Made by a program: the position numbers and the translations under genes. This document shows positions 15,883 through 24,751 of a DNA stretch of 28,072 nt, in pieces. Each line of letters opens with the position of its first letter. Position 1 is the stretch's first letter. This DNA is from SZUA-521 sp041738285 (GTDB taxonomy: Bacteria > Pseudomonadota > Gammaproteobacteria > Pseudomonadales > Azotimanducaceae). Under the pieces are notes generated by a model. The model made no database searches. It was not told where the DNA came from and was given only the letters and a program-made list of their open reading frames with translations. Location: NCBI GenBank assembly GCA_041738285.1, contig JBGSQB010000101.1, positions 1 to 28,072 on the forward strand, given 5' to 3'.

Positions 15883-16977
15883 CTACGTGAATTCATACTT
15901 CAGGGTTGTCGCAACTCTAACCCCCGCGCCGCCATCCCAGAGTTCGGGCACTCGGCCGCGCTTCGGTTCTCCGTTCAATGCATCGTCCAGTGCATGGCGC
16001 GCACCCTCTGCCGAACTGCCCGCCAGGACATTGCTTCCCACGTCGACCGTAATCGGTCGCTCGGTGTTGTCACGCATCGTGACGCAAGGTACGCGCAAAT
16101 AGGTCGTTTCCTCTTGGATTCCGCCTGAATCCGTCACCACCGCCCTCGACTCGCTGACCAGCGACAGAAATTCCAGATACCCCAACGGCTCGGTGATCGT
16201 CAATCCAGGCAGGCTTTCCAACTGCGACCACAACGCGTGTCGCTGAAGCGAAGCTCTGGTGCGTGGGTGCATTGGCAAGACCAGTGGCAGATTGCGCGTC
16301 GCGTGCTCCAGCAATGAGATCAGATCCTGCAAACGCTCCTTCGAGTCGACGTTGCTCGGCCGATGAAAAGTTGCAACCAGATAGCACTCTCGTTCCAGAT
16401 TGAATCGCGCACGCACGTTCAGGGCACGCGCCTTGGGCAGCTGTCGCACGAGCGTATCGATCATGACGTTGCCGACCAGATACGCCTTTCCGCCGATCTC
16501 CTCCCGCGCCAGGTTTTCCATGCCCGAGGGCTCGGTAACGAAGAGGTAGTTGGACAGCTGATCCGTTTCGACTCGATTCAGCTCCTCGGGCATCTCGCGG
16601 TCGAAGCTGCGGAGACCCGCTTCGACATGCACCACCTGCACGTCGTGGGCGCGAGCCACTCGAGCGCAGGCGACGGTCGAGTTTACGTCGCCGACGACAA
16701 GGACCAGATGTGGACGCTCCGCCTTCAACACCGGTTCGAATCGACTCATGATTCGATCGATCTGATCCGCGCGCGCACCCGGCCCGACCTCGAGATTCAC
16801 GAAAGGCTCTGGAATGCCCAGATCATCGAAAAACACCTGCGACATCGAGTCATCGTAGTGTTGCCCGGTGTGCACCAATTTGTGCTCGAAGCCGCCAACT
16901 TCGTCGGTTGCGCGAATGAGCGGCGCCACCTTCATGAAGTTCGGTCGTGCCCCCGCGATGCTGAGAATCTTGATCAT
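15883..16977 (-). CDS. wecB: Non-hydrolysing UDP-N-acetylglucosamine 2-epimerase family protein
   Basis: 364-residue enzyme, the usual length of WecB-type epimerases, which interconvert UDP-GlcNAc and UDP-ManNAc by anti-elimination and re-addition of UDP. Motifs: GARPNFMK at 9-16, HTGQHYDDSM, HVEAGLRSFDREMPEE, TDSGGIQEE and DNTERP near the C-terminal domain. The conserved THRREN of E. coli-type enzymes reads TFHRPSNVD here, a variant common in epimerases acting on UDP-GlcNAc or on modified UDP-GlcNAc-type acids. The symbol therefore names the family, not a proven substrate. The ATG overlaps the rfbA stop (ATGA), with GGAAGG 9 bases upstream. No UDP-ManNAc dehydrogenase (wecC) is in the window, so a uronic acid derivative would need a gene elsewhere. 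Confidence 0.92.
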   Translation of the reverse strand: MIKILSIAGARPNFMKVAPLIRATDEVGGFEHKLVHTGQHYDDSMSQVFFDDLGIPEPFVNLEVGPGARADQIDRIMSRFEPVLKAERPHLVLVVGDVNSTVACARVARAHDVQVVHVEAGLRSFDREMPEELNRVETDQLSNYLFVTEPSGMENLAREEIGGKAYLVGNVMIDTLVRQLPKARALNVRARFNLERECYLVATFHRPSNVDSKERLQDLISLLEHATRNLPLVLPMHPRTRASLQRHALWSQLESLPGLTITEPLGYLEFLSLVSESRAVVTDSGGIQEETTYLRVPCVTMRDNTERPITVDVGSNVLAGSSAEGARHALDDALNGEPKRGRVPELWDGGAGVRVATTLKYEFT

Positions 16978-17906
16978 CGCTCAATGCCTTCCGAGCAGTT
17001 TGCCGAAGAGCCACCCGGTGCGAATGCCGGTGCTTCATCCAGGATGGCGGCCAGGTAGTCACCGTAGCCACTACTTCGCAACTCCTCGGCAAGTTGGCTG
17101 AGTTGCTCGGTCGTGATCCACTTCATCCGAAATGCGACCTCTTCCGGGCACGCGATCTTGAGTCCCTGACGGTGCTCGATTGTCTGCACGAAATGACTGG
17201 CCTCCAATAGGGTTTCATGCGTTCCAGTGTCCAGCCATGCCATACCGCGTCCCATGATTCGAACTTCCAAACGATTGGCGGCCAGATACAAGCGGTTGAG
17301 ATCCGTGATCTCCAGTTCTCCACGGCGTGACGGTCGCACTTCCTTCACCACTTCGACTACCGAGTTGTCGTAGACGTAAAGTCCGGTGACGGCGAACCGT
17401 GACCTGGGGATCGCCGGCTTCTCCTCGATCGATAAGGGACGCCCGCTGCGATCGAACTCCACGACGCCGAATCGCTCCGGATCTTTCACCTGGTAGGCGA
17501 ACACCGTCGCTCCCGGGTTCTCGAGAATCGCGCCACGCATCAACTTGGTTAGCTCGCTTCCGAAGAAGATGTTGTCGCCCAGCACCATCATGCAATCGCT
17601 GCGGCCAATGAATCTGCGACCAAGAACGAACGCATGGGCGAGTCCTCGCGGCTCATTCTGAACCTGGTATTGCAGCGAGATTCCCCATTGGCTGCCGTCG
17701 CCCAACAGGTCCTGAAAGCGTGGTGTATCCAGAGGCGTCGAAATCACCAGAATGTCGCGAATGCCAGCAAGCATCAGCGTGGTGAGCGGGTAGTAGACCA
17801 TTGGCTTGTCGTACACAGGAAGCAGCTGCTTGCAGATCGCCTTTGTCACCGGGTACAGGCGTGTGCCGTGACCACCAGCCAATATGATGCCCTTGGTATC
17901 ACTCAT
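16974..17906 (-). CDS. rfbA: Glucose-1-phosphate thymidylyltransferase
   Basis: 310-residue nucleotidyltransferase, first step of dTDP-deoxysugar synthesis: glucose-1-phosphate plus dTTP gives dTDP-glucose. Motifs are the signature GGHGTRLYPVT at 11-21, KQLLPVYDKPMVYYPL, LGDNIFFG, the sugar-binding VEFD and EEKP, and WLDTGTHETLLEAS near the end. The start is ATG at 17906, giving MSDTKGIILAGG; the frame remains open to 18032 but that extension overlaps rfbB and matches nothing. It lies 10 bases after rfbB. The order rfbB-rfbA is usual; rfbC and rfbD are absent here. A short tail (about residues 290-310) is low complexity. Confidence 0.95.
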   Translation of the reverse strand: MSDTKGIILAGGHGTRLYPVTKAICKQLLPVYDKPMVYYPLTTLMLAGIRDILVISTPLDTPRFQDLLGDGSQWGISLQYQVQNEPRGLAHAFVLGRRFIGRSDCMMVLGDNIFFGSELTKLMRGAILENPGATVFAYQVKDPERFGVVEFDRSGRPLSIEEKPAIPRSRFAVTGLYVYDNSVVEVVKEVRPSRRGELEITDLNRLYLAANRLEVRIMGRGMAWLDTGTHETLLEASHFVQTIEHRQGLKIACPEEVAFRMKWITTEQLSQLAEELRSSGYGDYLAAILDEAPAFAPGGSSANCSEGIER

Positions 17907-17916
17907 GGTCGTTCGC

Positions 17917-18954
17917 TCATATGGACCGGAGTCCCAACCGCTTTCCGGCGTAAACGCCAGTCGCTCGTGCACACCACGCGCCGTTGGCGAGATACCATGC
18001 AACCGTCTCGCGCAAGCCTGAATCGAAACCACGACGCGGCGCCCAGTTCAGTTCTCTGCGCACCTTCGTCGCATCGATGGCGTACCTGCGGTCGTGGGCC
18101 GGCCGATCCGGAACATGTGTCTTCAATCGCGCGAGTTCGCCCGCATCCGCGTTCGTCTGCGCAGCCACCTCCGATATCAGCCGATCCACCAATGCGAGAT
18201 TGGTCATTTCACAGCTCGCCCCGATGTTGTACACCTGACCCGGGCGACCATCATCGAGCACCCGCATCAGCCCGGTGACATGATCGTCCACGTGCAGCCA
18301 GTCGCGGACCTGCAGCCCGTCTCCGTAGATCGTCAGCGGACGGCGTGCATGCGCGTTCAAGATCGTGAGTGGGATCATCTTTTCCGGGAACTGATAGGGA
18401 CCGTAGTTGTTCGAGCAGTTCGTCACCATCACCGGCAGGTCATAAGTTGCGAACCAAGCGCGCGCGAGGTGATCTGAAGCCGCCTTGGAGGCCGAGTACG
18501 GCGAGTTCGGACGATATGCAGATCCTTCCGTGAACGCCCCGTCAGCGCCCAGCGCGCCGTACACTTCGTCCGTCGAGACGTGCACGAAGCGCAACTCGCT
18601 GACCTTTCCAACGAGCTCTCGCGCAACCTGAAGGAGGTTGTAGGTGCCGACGACGTTGGTGCTGATGAACGCACCCGGGCCATCGATGGATCGGTCGACG
18701 TGAGATTCGGCAGCAAGATGAATGATGGCGTCGGGCTGGAAATCCAGCAGTGCGCTGCGCAACGCGGCCGCATCGCAGATGTCCGTTTGGCTGAAGTTGT
18801 GCAGCGGCGAAGCCTCTACCTGAACGAGGTTCGCTCGATTGCCCGCATAGGTGAGCTTGTCGATGGTGAGTACTTCGGCGCCGCGGTCGCAGACCAGGTG
18901 ACGCACGACCGCAGAGCCGATGAACCCCGCTCCACCTGTGACCGCAACCCGCAA
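17917..18954 (-). CDS. rfbB: dTDP-glucose 4,6-dehydratase
   Basis: 345-residue short-chain dehydrogenase/reductase that converts dTDP-glucose to dTDP-4-keto-6-deoxyglucose with bound NAD. Motifs: NAD loop TGGAGFIGS near 6-14, HLAAESHVDRSI, STDEVYG, the catalytic YSASKAASDHL, and NNYGPYQFPEKMIP. The length matches the family (about 350). The open frame extends 90 codons upstream into manC, but the Rossmann strand starts directly at the TTG at 18954, with GAGGA exactly 6 bases before it, so TTG is the start. It follows manC after 16 bases. Its product feeds L-rhamnose, or a 4-amino or other 6-deoxysugar, depending on genes not present in the window. Confidence 0.95.
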   Translation of the reverse strand: MRVAVTGGAGFIGSAVVRHLVCDRGAEVLTIDKLTYAGNRANLVQVEASPLHNFSQTDICDAAALRSALLDFQPDAIIHLAAESHVDRSIDGPGAFISTNVVGTYNLLQVARELVGKVSELRFVHVSTDEVYGALGADGAFTEGSAYRPNSPYSASKAASDHLARAWFATYDLPVMVTNCSNNYGPYQFPEKMIPLTILNAHARRPLTIYGDGLQVRDWLHVDDHVTGLMRVLDDGRPGQVYNIGASCEMTNLALVDRLISEVAAQTNADAGELARLKTHVPDRPAHDRRYAIDATKVRRELNWAPRRGFDSGLRETVAWYLANGAWCARATGVYAGKRLGLRSI

Positions 18955-18960
18955 GTTCTT

Positions 18961-18965
18961 TCCTC
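18961..18965 (-). promoter_or_regulatory. Ribosome binding site deciding the rfbB TTG start
   Basis: Minus-strand GAGGA, 6 bases before TTG at 18954-18952. It supports a TTG start with no N-terminal extension. Confidence 0.75.
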
Positions 18966-18970
18966 GGAAA

Positions 18971-20380
18971 TCAGCCGCGCCCGTAGGCGTCCTCGAAGCG
19001 CACGATGTCGTCTTCGCCCAGATATGACCCCACTTGTACTTCGATGAGGTGCAATGGAATTCTACCGAGATTCGCCAGCCGATGCTTACTGCCAATGGGG
19101 ATGTAAGTCGATTGGTTTTCGTGCAGCACGAGTTCTCGTTCACCGCACATGACGTTGGCGGTGCCGCGAACGACAGTCCAGTGCTCCGAGCGGTGATTGT
19201 GCATCTGAAGCGATAGCGACGCACCCGGATTCACCATGATCCTCTTGACTTGATAACGCTCGGATGCCGCCACGGTCTCGTAAGTACCCCAAGGCCGATA
19301 CACCGTCCGGTGGATTTGATGCTCGGAGCGGCCTGCGGATCTGATTCGGTCGACGAGCCCCTTGACTTCCTGTGATCGGTCTCTGGCCGCAACGAGCACC
19401 GCATCCGCCGTTTCTACGACAATCGTGTCCGACAGTCCGATGGTCGCAACCATCCGCGACTCAGCGAACACCATCGAGTTCTCCGTGTCATCGAGCAACA
19501 CATCACCACGCGTGATGTTGCCTCGGCCATCCCTCTCCATGAGGTCGAACAATGCTTCGAATGAACCGACATCGCTCCAGCCCACATCGATCGGCAACAT
19601 GACCGCCTTGTCGGTCTTTTCCAGCACCGCATAGTCGACAGACTCGGCCGGCACCGCATCAAACGACCGTCCAGGGCGCAGAAATTCCCAATCGCCGGTG
19701 AACTCTTTTGCCGCCAGGGCTACGGCGGCAGCGATGTCGGGACGGAGCCGTTCGAGTTCGTCCAGATATACCCGCGCCGGGAACATGAACATACCGCTGT
19801 TCCAGGCATAGTCACCGCTAGCGACATAGCGTGCAGCCGTGGCCGCGTCCGGCTTCTCCACGAATCGATCGACACGAACCGCGCCATGGCCCACGGCGTG
19901 ACCGCGGCGGATGTACCCGAAACCGGTCTCCGGTCGATTCGGAACGACACCAAATGTGAGCAGTGAGCCGTCGGCGACGATGGACTCGCCGGTGCGGACC
20001 GCACGCCTGAACGCGTCGGCGTCGCGCACGTAGTGATCGGCCGGCAGCACCAGCAGAACGGCGTGTTCATCATTCGACAGTGCGCGGTGGGCGGCCAGAG
20101 CGATCGCGGGCGCAGTATTGCGTCCTGTCGGCTCGAGGATGAGCGCGCTGACCACCGCGCCGATGGTTCGAGCCTGTTCGGCCGCGAGAAAACGGTGTTC
20201 ATCGTTGCACACGATGATTGGTGCCTTCGCATCCAACCCCCGAAGGCGCTTCAACGTGGCCTGCACCATCGTGTCCTGACCCGTGAAACGTCGGAATTGT
20301 TTTGGGCAGAACTCTCGCGAAAGTGGCCATAGCCGAGTGCCAGCGCCTCCGGCCAGTACCACCGGCTGTAGCTTACTCAT
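18971..20380 (-). CDS. manC: Mannose-1-phosphate guanylyltransferase / mannose-6-phosphate isomerase
   Basis: 469-residue bifunctional enzyme making GDP-mannose. The N-terminal nucleotidyltransferase domain begins with LAGGAGTRLWPLSRE near 9-23 (the GTP-binding signature) and contains FVEKPD and WNSGMF. The C-terminal cupin (about 350-465), with RPWGTYE, QMHNHRSEHW and a metal-binding histidine set, carries the isomerase activity. The length is typical (about 470-480). Of two consecutive ATG codons, the second (20380) has AGGAG at the ideal 6-base distance; the frame itself is open to 20413. It lies 17 bases after the GT2 gene. Phosphomannomutase (manB) and GDP-mannose-modifying enzymes (gmd, rmd) are not in the window. 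Confidence 0.95.
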   Translation of the reverse strand: MSKLQPVVLAGGAGTRLWPLSREFCPKQFRRFTGQDTMVQATLKRLRGLDAKAPIIVCNDEHRFLAAEQARTIGAVVSALILEPTGRNTAPAIALAAHRALSNDEHAVLLVLPADHYVRDADAFRRAVRTGESIVADGSLLTFGVVPNRPETGFGYIRRGHAVGHGAVRVDRFVEKPDAATAARYVASGDYAWNSGMFMFPARVYLDELERLRPDIAAAVALAAKEFTGDWEFLRPGRSFDAVPAESVDYAVLEKTDKAVMLPIDVGWSDVGSFEALFDLMERDGRGNITRGDVLLDDTENSMVFAESRMVATIGLSDTIVVETADAVLVAARDRSQEVKGLVDRIRSAGRSEHQIHRTVYRPWGTYETVAASERYQVKRIMVNPGASLSLQMHNHRSEHWTVVRGTANVMCGERELVLHENQSTYIPIGSKHRLANLGRIPLHLIEVQVGSYLGEDDIVRFEDAYGRG

Positions 20381-20397
20381 CATCTTCTCCTCACTGG

Positions 20398-21237
20398 CTA
20401 CAACCACGCCCAACCATGTGAATTGAAGTAGGTGATGCTTGATCTGAGGAAATGGCCAACGCGTCGGAGGCCGCGCGTCATCGTGTGTCCACCGTAGTGG
20501 ACGATACGTGCGAACGGCACTTCCATTATTTTCCCAAATTCACGGATGCGTATCGACAAATCGTAGTCCTCGAAGTACAGGAAGTATCGCTCGTCGAAAC
20601 CGTTGATTGCCCGCAGCGCAGACGTCCGACAGAACATGAAACAACCGCTTGCGAGCTCGATCTCGTGCGGCTCTTGACTTGGCAACTCGTCACCATACGT
20701 GTAGTGCGCCACCTTGCGCCCCAGCCGACCGCGCAACATCGATGGTCGCAGCGCAAGTGCTCGCAACGCGAGGATTGCGACGGACGGTGACCGCTTGGCC
20801 AAGCGCGCGTATTCGTTGCGCGGATCGAAGCCCTGTGGCGCCAGCATAGCGACATCGGGATTTGCACCGATGAATCGCAGGCACTCCAACACAGCACCGC
20901 GCTCCATCACGATATCGGGATTCAACAGCAGGTGGAACTCGGCTTTTGACAGCGCGATGGCGCGATTCTGGCCGGGCCCGTATCCAACATTGCCATGGCC
21001 CTCGATGATGCTCAGAAGATACGCCGGTGATGCCTGCGCCTGCTGCTTGGCCACGACCGCCCGAACGAGCTCCACGGCTTCAGGATCTTCGTCATTGATG
21101 ACGACGAACACCTCGGTTTCCAGTGCGAGATGTTCGCCTGCAGCATCAACGGATCGACGGAGGCTGTCCAACATCTCTCCCAGCAGTGTCAGGTCCGAAG
21201 CGTAGGTCACGACGCTGGCTGAAAGTCTGACGCTCAC
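20398..21237 (-). CDS. Glycosyltransferase family 2 (rhamnosyltransferase-like)
   Basis: 279-residue GT-A enzyme. It starts MSVRLSASVVTYAS; motifs GNVGYGPGQNRAI, LLLNPDIV (metal and donor binding), ASGCFMFCRTSALRAINGFDERYF and the ED motif YFEDYDLSIRI are the pattern of WbbL-type rhamnosyltransferases and related O-antigen GT2 enzymes. There is no transmembrane segment. The GTG start overlaps the ligase-like gene's stop (GTGA), implying coupled translation. It is the first glycosyltransferase of the operon, next to manC and rfbB/rfbA, so a rhamnose, mannose or deoxysugar donor is a reasonable guess but not shown. Confidence 0.88.
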   Translation of the reverse strand: MSVRLSASVVTYASDLTLLGEMLDSLRRSVDAAGEHLALETEVFVVINDEDPEAVELVRAVVAKQQAQASPAYLLSIIEGHGNVGYGPGQNRAIALSKAEFHLLLNPDIVMERGAVLECLRFIGANPDVAMLAPQGFDPRNEYARLAKRSPSVAILALRALALRPSMLRGRLGRKVAHYTYGDELPSQEPHEIELASGCFMFCRTSALRAINGFDERYFLYFEDYDLSIRIREFGKIMEVPFARIVHYGGHTMTRGLRRVGHFLRSSITYFNSHGWAWL

Positions 21238-22466
21238 GAGCGGACCCCGCCCACGCTATTGGCTTGGCGGCTGTGGCGGAGAGAGAGCGCCAGTCCCAAC
21301 GGCAACCAGAAAAACAGCCAACTCAGTCCGACCTTGTCTATCAGCTCGTGGCCGTCGAACAGATGCCCACCAACGCCACCCGCGAGCAGCCCCAGCCCCA
21401 GACGCGCCTCGACCGTCGCGCGTGCGCGCCATAGCCTAACGCCGCCGAGCACGATCACCGCCATGAACAAGGTAAGTCCCAAGAGGCCACCCTGAACGGC
21501 GATCGAGAGAAAAAGGCTGTGTGGATGCGCGATGGTAAGTCCCGCGGCCACCACCTCATCGTCGCTGAGAATCCCGCGACCAAACCAGATGCCGTCGCTG
21601 CGCAGACTCTCGATCTGGGCAGCCCAGATCTCCGGTCGCAGGCTGGTGCCACGAGGCAACAGGGCGCCCATGATGGCGTCCGGACTGAACAGGAATGCGA
21701 CACCAGCAACCAGCAGAATCCCTACCATTGCCACCGCCACCCAGACGGCTGCTCGGCCGCGGCCTCGCGTTGCGACGAGCATCGCGGCGCCCATCGCCAA
21801 CGCCAAGTAGCCGCTGCGCGAACCGGTGAGCGCGACGGTCACGATCAACACGCAGGCAACGATCAGGGCAGCACGCGACTCGATGCCCTTCATCCGGTCG
21901 GCGAGACTCACGGCAACAATCGCCGCGCCGGCAAAACCGAGTGCGGCGGTCACGCTATTGTCGAGTTGGCCGAGCCCCCACAGACGGTCGTCCCACGTTG
22001 GGAAGAGGTAAAAGTCCGCCATCGCCACGACTGCTGCAACGACCGCCGCTGCACAAATTCCGCGTTCCAACCAGGTCATGAACCCGGGTACGCGCAGCTG
22101 CGACCGTGCAACTGCCAGGACACACGTGAGTACGAGGACAGCACGCACCATGATCGAGAAGACATCACCCGCTGTCGCGGACGTCGACCATAGCGAGGAG
22201 GCACACAGATACGCGACCAACAGCACAATCATCAGCGTCCAGGTTGGCAACTCGAACGGTGGCATCGGCCGAGCTGAAACCAGCGACGCGATCAATACGA
22301 CGAACAGCAGATAGGTCGCGAAACTCGATGCGCTCTGGGACGGGAGGATATAGATCGACGTCAGCGCCAACGCAATCAGCCACGCTACACAGCGATCGAG
22401 CAATCGTTGCTTGGACGGTAGCGCGTCTATTGCGGTGCCCATTCTCAATCGGAGTGCGTTCTGCAT
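21234..22466 (-). CDS. O-antigen ligase / polymerase-like membrane protein (Wzy_C domain)
   Basis: 410-residue polytopic inner-membrane protein with about ten to twelve hydrophobic segments. The large periplasmic loop region (about 285-320) carries IAHPHSLFLSIAVQGGLLGL, and an earlier loop has TGSRSGYLAL; both fit the Wzy_C/WaaL superfamily, in which a loop histidine and arginines act in glycan transfer from undecaprenyl pyrophosphate. WaaL joins O antigen to lipid A-core, while Wzy polymerises repeat units. With an ABC exporter in the same operon, ligase is the likelier role, but sequence alone does not decide. The ATG at 22466 is the base after the tRNA's encoded CCA end, and its only SD-like sequence (GGTGGG) is inside the tRNA acceptor stem. 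The ATG at 22442 would be free of the tRNA but has a weak site. Confidence 0.82.
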   Translation of the reverse strand: MQNALRLRMGTAIDALPSKQRLLDRCVAWLIALALTSIYILPSQSASSFATYLLFVVLIASLVSARPMPPFELPTWTLMIVLLVAYLCASSLWSTSATAGDVFSIMVRAVLVLTCVLAVARSQLRVPGFMTWLERGICAAAVVAAVVAMADFYLFPTWDDRLWGLGQLDNSVTAALGFAGAAIVAVSLADRMKGIESRAALIVACVLIVTVALTGSRSGYLALAMGAAMLVATRGRGRAAVWVAVAMVGILLVAGVAFLFSPDAIMGALLPRGTSLRPEIWAAQIESLRSDGIWFGRGILSDDEVVAAGLTIAHPHSLFLSIAVQGGLLGLTLFMAVIVLGGVRLWRARATVEARLGLGLLAGGVGGHLFDGHELIDKVGLSWLFFWLPLGLALSLRHSRQANSVGGVRS

Positions 22467-22543
22467 TGGTGGGCCCACCAGGGCTCGAACCTGGGACCAA
22501 TCGATTATGAGTCGACTGCTCTAACCAACTGAGCTATGGGCCC
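22467..22543 (-). tRNA. ileX: tRNA-Ile2 (anticodon CAT, lysidine type)
   Basis: A 77-nt gene with encoded CCA. The acceptor pairs GGGCCCA with TGGGCCC, the D arm is GCTC...GAGC, the anticodon loop is CTCATAA and the T arm is CCAGG TTCGAGC CCTGG. The CAT anticodon could mean Met or Ile. There are C4:G69 and C5:G68 pairs in the acceptor stem, which TilS recognises to convert C34 to lysidine, and the anticodon arm GTCGACTCATAATCGAT resembles E. coli ileX. That makes isoleucine (AUA decoding) the better call. The 5' 19 nt plus 42 bp of upstream flank are duplicated at 22680-22740. The 3' end abuts the start codon of the ligase-like gene. Confidence 0.88.
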
Positions 22544-22585
22544 GTCGATGGGAGATCTTACCTGCCATCCCTGGCGATTCGTACG
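22525..22585. repeat. 61-bp direct repeat, copy A (tRNA 5' end plus upstream flank)
   Basis: Matches 22680-22740 at a 155-bp offset with only two mismatches (22572 and 22573). It contains the first 19 nt of tRNA-Ile2 and 42 bp upstream of it. The upstream part holds a TAAGAT that could be a -10 element for the tRNA; no good -35 was seen. Confidence 0.88.
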
Positions 22586-22679
22586 CGCCCTGTGGGCACC
22601 TGCCGCGCCATCCATGGCGCGGCGCTCGATGCTGCCCGAGCATGCTCGGGCTGACGCCTTCGGCGTCACCGCGTCTTGC
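22586..22679. other. 94-bp spacer with three consecutive hairpins
   Basis: Lies between the two 61-bp repeats. It contains three perfect inverted repeats: GCCGCGCCA/TGGCGCGGC (22602-22623, 4-base loop), an 18-bp palindrome GCCCGAGCATGCTCGGGC (22634-22651), and TGACGCC/GGCGTCA (22652-22668, 3-base loop). No T-tract follows any hairpin on either strand, so they are not simple intrinsic terminators. No coding frame is convincing. Confidence 0.75.
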
Positions 22680-22740
22680 CCAACTGAGCTATGGGCCCGT
22701 CGATGGGAGATCTTACCTGCCATCCCCAGCGATTCGTACG
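22680..22740. repeat. 61-bp direct repeat, copy B (truncated tRNA leader)
   Basis: Second copy of 22525-22585. On the minus strand it gives the upstream flank followed by the first 19 nt of tRNA-Ile2, then breaks off into the hairpin spacer instead of completing the tRNA. A transcript started here would carry a tRNA 5' half, the three hairpins, then the intact tRNA. Confidence 0.88.
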
Positions 22741-22754
22741 TCGAGGCCGAACCC

Positions 22755-22825
22755 TTCGCGGGCAAGCCCGCTCCCACATTCCAGTCGCCTACGACCGCAA
22801 TTGTGGGAGCGCCCTTGGGCGCGAA
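22755..22825. repeat. REP-like inverted pair (REPIN-type) downstream of rpoD
   Basis: Two REP-like units face each other. The left one (22755-22779) has the core CGGGCAAGCCCGCTCCCACA and the right one (22801-22825) has TGTGGGAGCGCCCTTGGGCG. Each contains its own palindrome (CGGGC-AA-GCCCG and CGCCC-TT-GGGCG) flanking a conserved CTCCCACA/TGTGGGAG, giving a large cruciform. It sits 13-83 bp after the rpoD stop and may end or stabilise that transcript. REP units of this type are common in Pseudomonas and related genomes and depend on RAYT transposases encoded elsewhere. Confidence 0.78.
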
Positions 22826-22837
22826 TGATCTCAGCGC

Positions 22838-24685
<1,848 letters not shown>

Positions 24686-24714
24686 GAGTCCTCGACGGTG
24701 TGGATCGCGCGGGA

Positions 24715-24739
24715 TGCCCCCGGGGCGAGCCAGGGGGCA
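24715..24739 (-). promoter_or_regulatory. GC-rich hairpin in the rpoD 5' leader
   Basis: Perfect 7-bp stem TGCCCCC/GGGGGCA with an 11-base loop, 30 bases upstream of the rpoD ATG. It would form close to the 5' end of a transcript from the TATAAT at 24752-24757. On the minus strand a T6 run precedes rather than follows it, so it is not a terminator. Confidence 0.5.
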
Positions 24740-24751
24740 AAAAAGCGGGGG

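Noticed and set aside
18955..19224. 90-residue N-terminal extension of rfbB
   Set aside because: It is encoded antiphase within the manC cupin domain, matches nothing, and the TTG at 18954 has an ideal ribosome site.
22467..22543. Elongator tRNA-Met
   Set aside because: The CAT anticodon allows it, but the C4:G69 and C5:G68 pairs and the anticodon arm fit tRNA-Ile2; E. coli tRNA-Met has U4:A69 and A5:U68.
22586..22668. Intrinsic terminators or a CRISPR-like array
   Set aside because: The hairpins differ from one another, have no regular spacers and no T-tract on either strand.
22467..22740. Classical attachment site of an integrated island at the tRNA gene
   Set aside because: Integrases normally duplicate the 3' part of a tRNA. 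Here the 5' part and upstream flank are repeated only 155 bp apart, and no integrase or second distant repeat is seen.
24715..24739. Terminator after dnaG
   Set aside because: On the minus strand the T-run comes before the stem, not after it, and the stem lies downstream of the rpoD -10 element.
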